64,000 bases of DNA from Paenibacillus turpanensis (GTDB lineage: Bacteria > Bacillota > Bacilli > Paenibacillales > YIM-B00363). The stretch spans positions 1 to 64,000 of the forward strand of contig NZ_WTLI01000026.1 in NCBI RefSeq assembly GCF_011421635.1, in the 5' to 3' direction. The notes below the pieces were generated by a model. That model had not been told where the DNA came from and did no database searches. It saw only the letters and a program-made list of their open reading frames with translations. The stretch's first letter is position 1. Every line of letters starts with the position of its first letter. A program made the position numbers and the translations under genes. Positions 62,500-64,000 of the stretch are shown here, in pieces.

Positions 62500-64000
62500 C
62501 TATGGAGGTGCAGCAGTTCGTAGTAACGAAGCGGGGAATGTAAAATCCTCGGAAAATAAACTCGAATCCGGTGCACGGCTTTCATGGGGATATGAAGGAG
62601 CCGTCGCTGCGCTGCTGTATCTCTTGTTTACCGAATGGCTCCATCCTCTTCTGGAAATGTCCGATATAACGGAGCTTTACATGGTGAAGCCGTTTTTGAT
62701 TGCTTTCGGCTTCTTTATCGCTATCGATTTTTTACGGATTCCGGTCGGCATCGGCTGGCTTTTAAAAGGAGCCGGCTGTTTTCTTCTAACGGGCTGGCTG
62801 TTTCACCCGGAATTATTTGGACCCGCTTGGTTCAGCAAATACAGTGCTCTTGCTTCACAGGACCTTCAATCGGTGCTTGAGGGACGTCCGGAATGGATCG
62901 GGCCGGAAAACCGGACGATGCTGTTTTTGGCCGGGTGGTCGGTCCTTCTTCACGTGGTATACGCGACTGTCGTGACGAAACGTTCGGCGGCTTGGTTTGC
63001 CGGGCTAACGATTTTTTATTTATGCTTGCTCCAGCTGTGGCCGGGAATCGATACGACGATCGGAATGATCCGCGCGTTCGCTTATGGTACGGCTCTATCC
63101 GTTGTGCTTCGTTTTCCGAGATTGCTACTTACTCATGGGCAAAACGCTGCAACCGGGGGGCTTGCCGCTTCTCCGGGGAACCGATTCGGATGGGCGATAT
63201 CGGCGGGACTTCTTTCGCTTCTTCTGGCCGGCATCGGAATGTATGGGGCGCAGCACGAACAGGGGCCCGCACAGCCACTGGAATGGTCGACGGTAAGCTC
63301 CATGCTTCAGCGGTGGACGGGAGCGGAAGGTGCACAGGCGGCTTCGACCGGCTATGGAAGCGACGATTCAGCGCTGGGCGGAGCCCTTAAGCAGAATCCC
63401 GGAATTGCCTTTGTTGCTAAGTCTCCCTACCGTACTTATTGGCGCGGGGAAGCGAAGGATGTATATGACGGAAAGGGCTGGAGCGCGCTGCGTTACGGCG
63501 AGCCGGCGGTATCGTTTGACGCGGGCGGAGCACCCATTGCCGATTCTCCTCAAGATCAAGCCCTCATCACGCAAGAAATTACTTTAATTGATGAGGCGCT
63601 TGGGAAGCAGCTTTTTGCAGGGGGATCCATTGTCCGACTTGATAGCTTACATGCCGTGGACGGGTCCCCGATGTCACAGCAAAGCGTGTTTTGGGACGAT
63701 GCTCTCAGCCGCTACACGGTGCGTTCGGATCAAAAGCTGTCTGCTTATCGGATTCAGGTTGCGGCACCGCCAGCAAGGATTGCAGGGCAAGGTAATGCAG
63801 CTCTCTTGGCAAACGGCGAAGAGGCGGCGGTTGCCTTGTCGACTGCGTCGCTGACCGACAGTGAACGCTATTTGCAGCTTCCGGCGAATATACCGGCAAG
63901 GGTCAGGGAACTCGCACGCGAAATTACGGCGGGAGTAGGAGATGACCCGCTGATGAAGGCTTCGGCGATTGAAGCTTATCTTCGCAGCCATTATACGTAC
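62486..64000 (+). CDS. TgpA-like membrane transglutaminase, 3' end beyond the window
   Basis: An open frame of 505 codons runs from the ATG 62486 (after GAGGAGGGG) to the edge without a stop. After a polar N-terminus come about five membrane segments (residues 35-210), another at about 235-255, then an extracellular domain with SPYRTYWRGEAKDVYDGKGWSAL and near the edge AREITAGVGDDPLMKASAIEAYLRSHYTY, the usual entry to a transglutaminase-core domain of the TgpA/YebA family. The Cys-His-Asp core lies past the edge. It is third gene of the moxR-DUF58 operon. Confidence 0.9.
   Translation, partial: MSRYDYGGAAVRSNEAGNVKSSENKLESGARLSWGYEGAVAALLYLLFTEWLHPLLEMSDITELYMVKPFLIAFGFFIAIDFLRIPVGIGWLLKGAGCFLLTGWLFHPELFGPAWFSKYSALASQDLQSVLEGRPEWIGPENRTMLFLAGWSVLLHVVYATVVTKRSAAWFAGLTIFYLCLLQLWPGIDTTIGMIRAFAYGTALSVVLRFPRLLLTHGQNAATGGLAASPGNRFGWAISAGLLSLLLAGIGMYGAQHEQGPAQPLEWSTVSSMLQRWTGAEGAQAASTGYGSDDSALGGALKQNPGIAFVAKSPYRTYWRGEAKDVYDGKGWSALRYGEPAVSFDAGGAPIADSPQDQALITQEITLIDEALGKQLFAGGSIVRLDSLHAVDGSPMSQQSVFWDDALSRYTVRSDQKLSAYRIQVAAPPARIAGQGNAALLANGEEAAVALSTASLTDSERYLQLPANIPARVRELAREITAGVGDDPLMKASAIEAYLRSHYTY

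Overview
The window looks like a chromosomal segment of a spore-forming, low-to-mid GC Bacillales bacterium of the Paenibacillus type. The basis is Bacillus-style Shine-Dalgarno sequences before nearly every gene, TTG/GTG starts, a spore-coat transglutaminase (Tgl), a BirA box of Bacillales form, and a cobalamin operon in the order known from Bacillus megaterium. No rRNA, tRNA, phage, IS element or CRISPR array is visible. The last gene runs off the right edge.

Layout: 1-0.5 kb, 76-bp tandem repeats. 0.5-8 kb, housekeeping genes: mutY, sodA, a GNAT gene that looks frameshifted, a DUF402 gene coupled to lepB, queG, an HD-GYP protein, yneF and folE. 8-14.4 kb, a membrane-anchored hydrolase, an IclR-type regulator, uppP, an unknown gene and aconitase. 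14.6-19.2 kb, an amidase_6 protein, ddl, an unknown gene, uvsE behind a structured leader, and an inositol-phosphatase-family gene. 19.2-21 kb, a GGDEF-histidine kinase hybrid. 21-26 kb, a BirA-controlled bioD-B-F-H-C operon without bioA. 26-28.6 kb, kduD-kdgK-kdgA for 2-keto-3-deoxygluconate catabolism. 28.8-36.3 kb, a serine hydrolase, glutamate synthase and hemL. 36.3-38.2 kb, an accessory patch with a putative PD-(D/E)XK protein, a cluster of AT-rich palindromes and GC-rich repeats. 38.2-46.4 kb, a LytR-CpsA-Psr protein, a three-gene ABC-2 exporter, tgl, a secreted repeat protein, a MerR-methyltransferase fusion, a second methyltransferase and bcp. 46.5-58 kb, a cobalamin riboswitch plus terminator, then ten overlapping genes for oxygen-independent corrin ring synthesis (cbiH60-X-J-C-D-ET-L-F-G-A). 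58-64 kb, an ABM-domain protein, a polysaccharide deacetylase and a MoxR-DUF58-transglutaminase module.

The two main biosynthetic operons carry recognisable feedback control: a biotin repressor box and a B12 riboswitch. The less expected signals are matching 17-bp palindromes downstream of the iclR and aconitase promoters, a leader hairpin that would bury the uvsE ribosome-binding site, a palindromic repeat family, two regulator-enzyme fusions, and low-complexity insertions in several enzymes.
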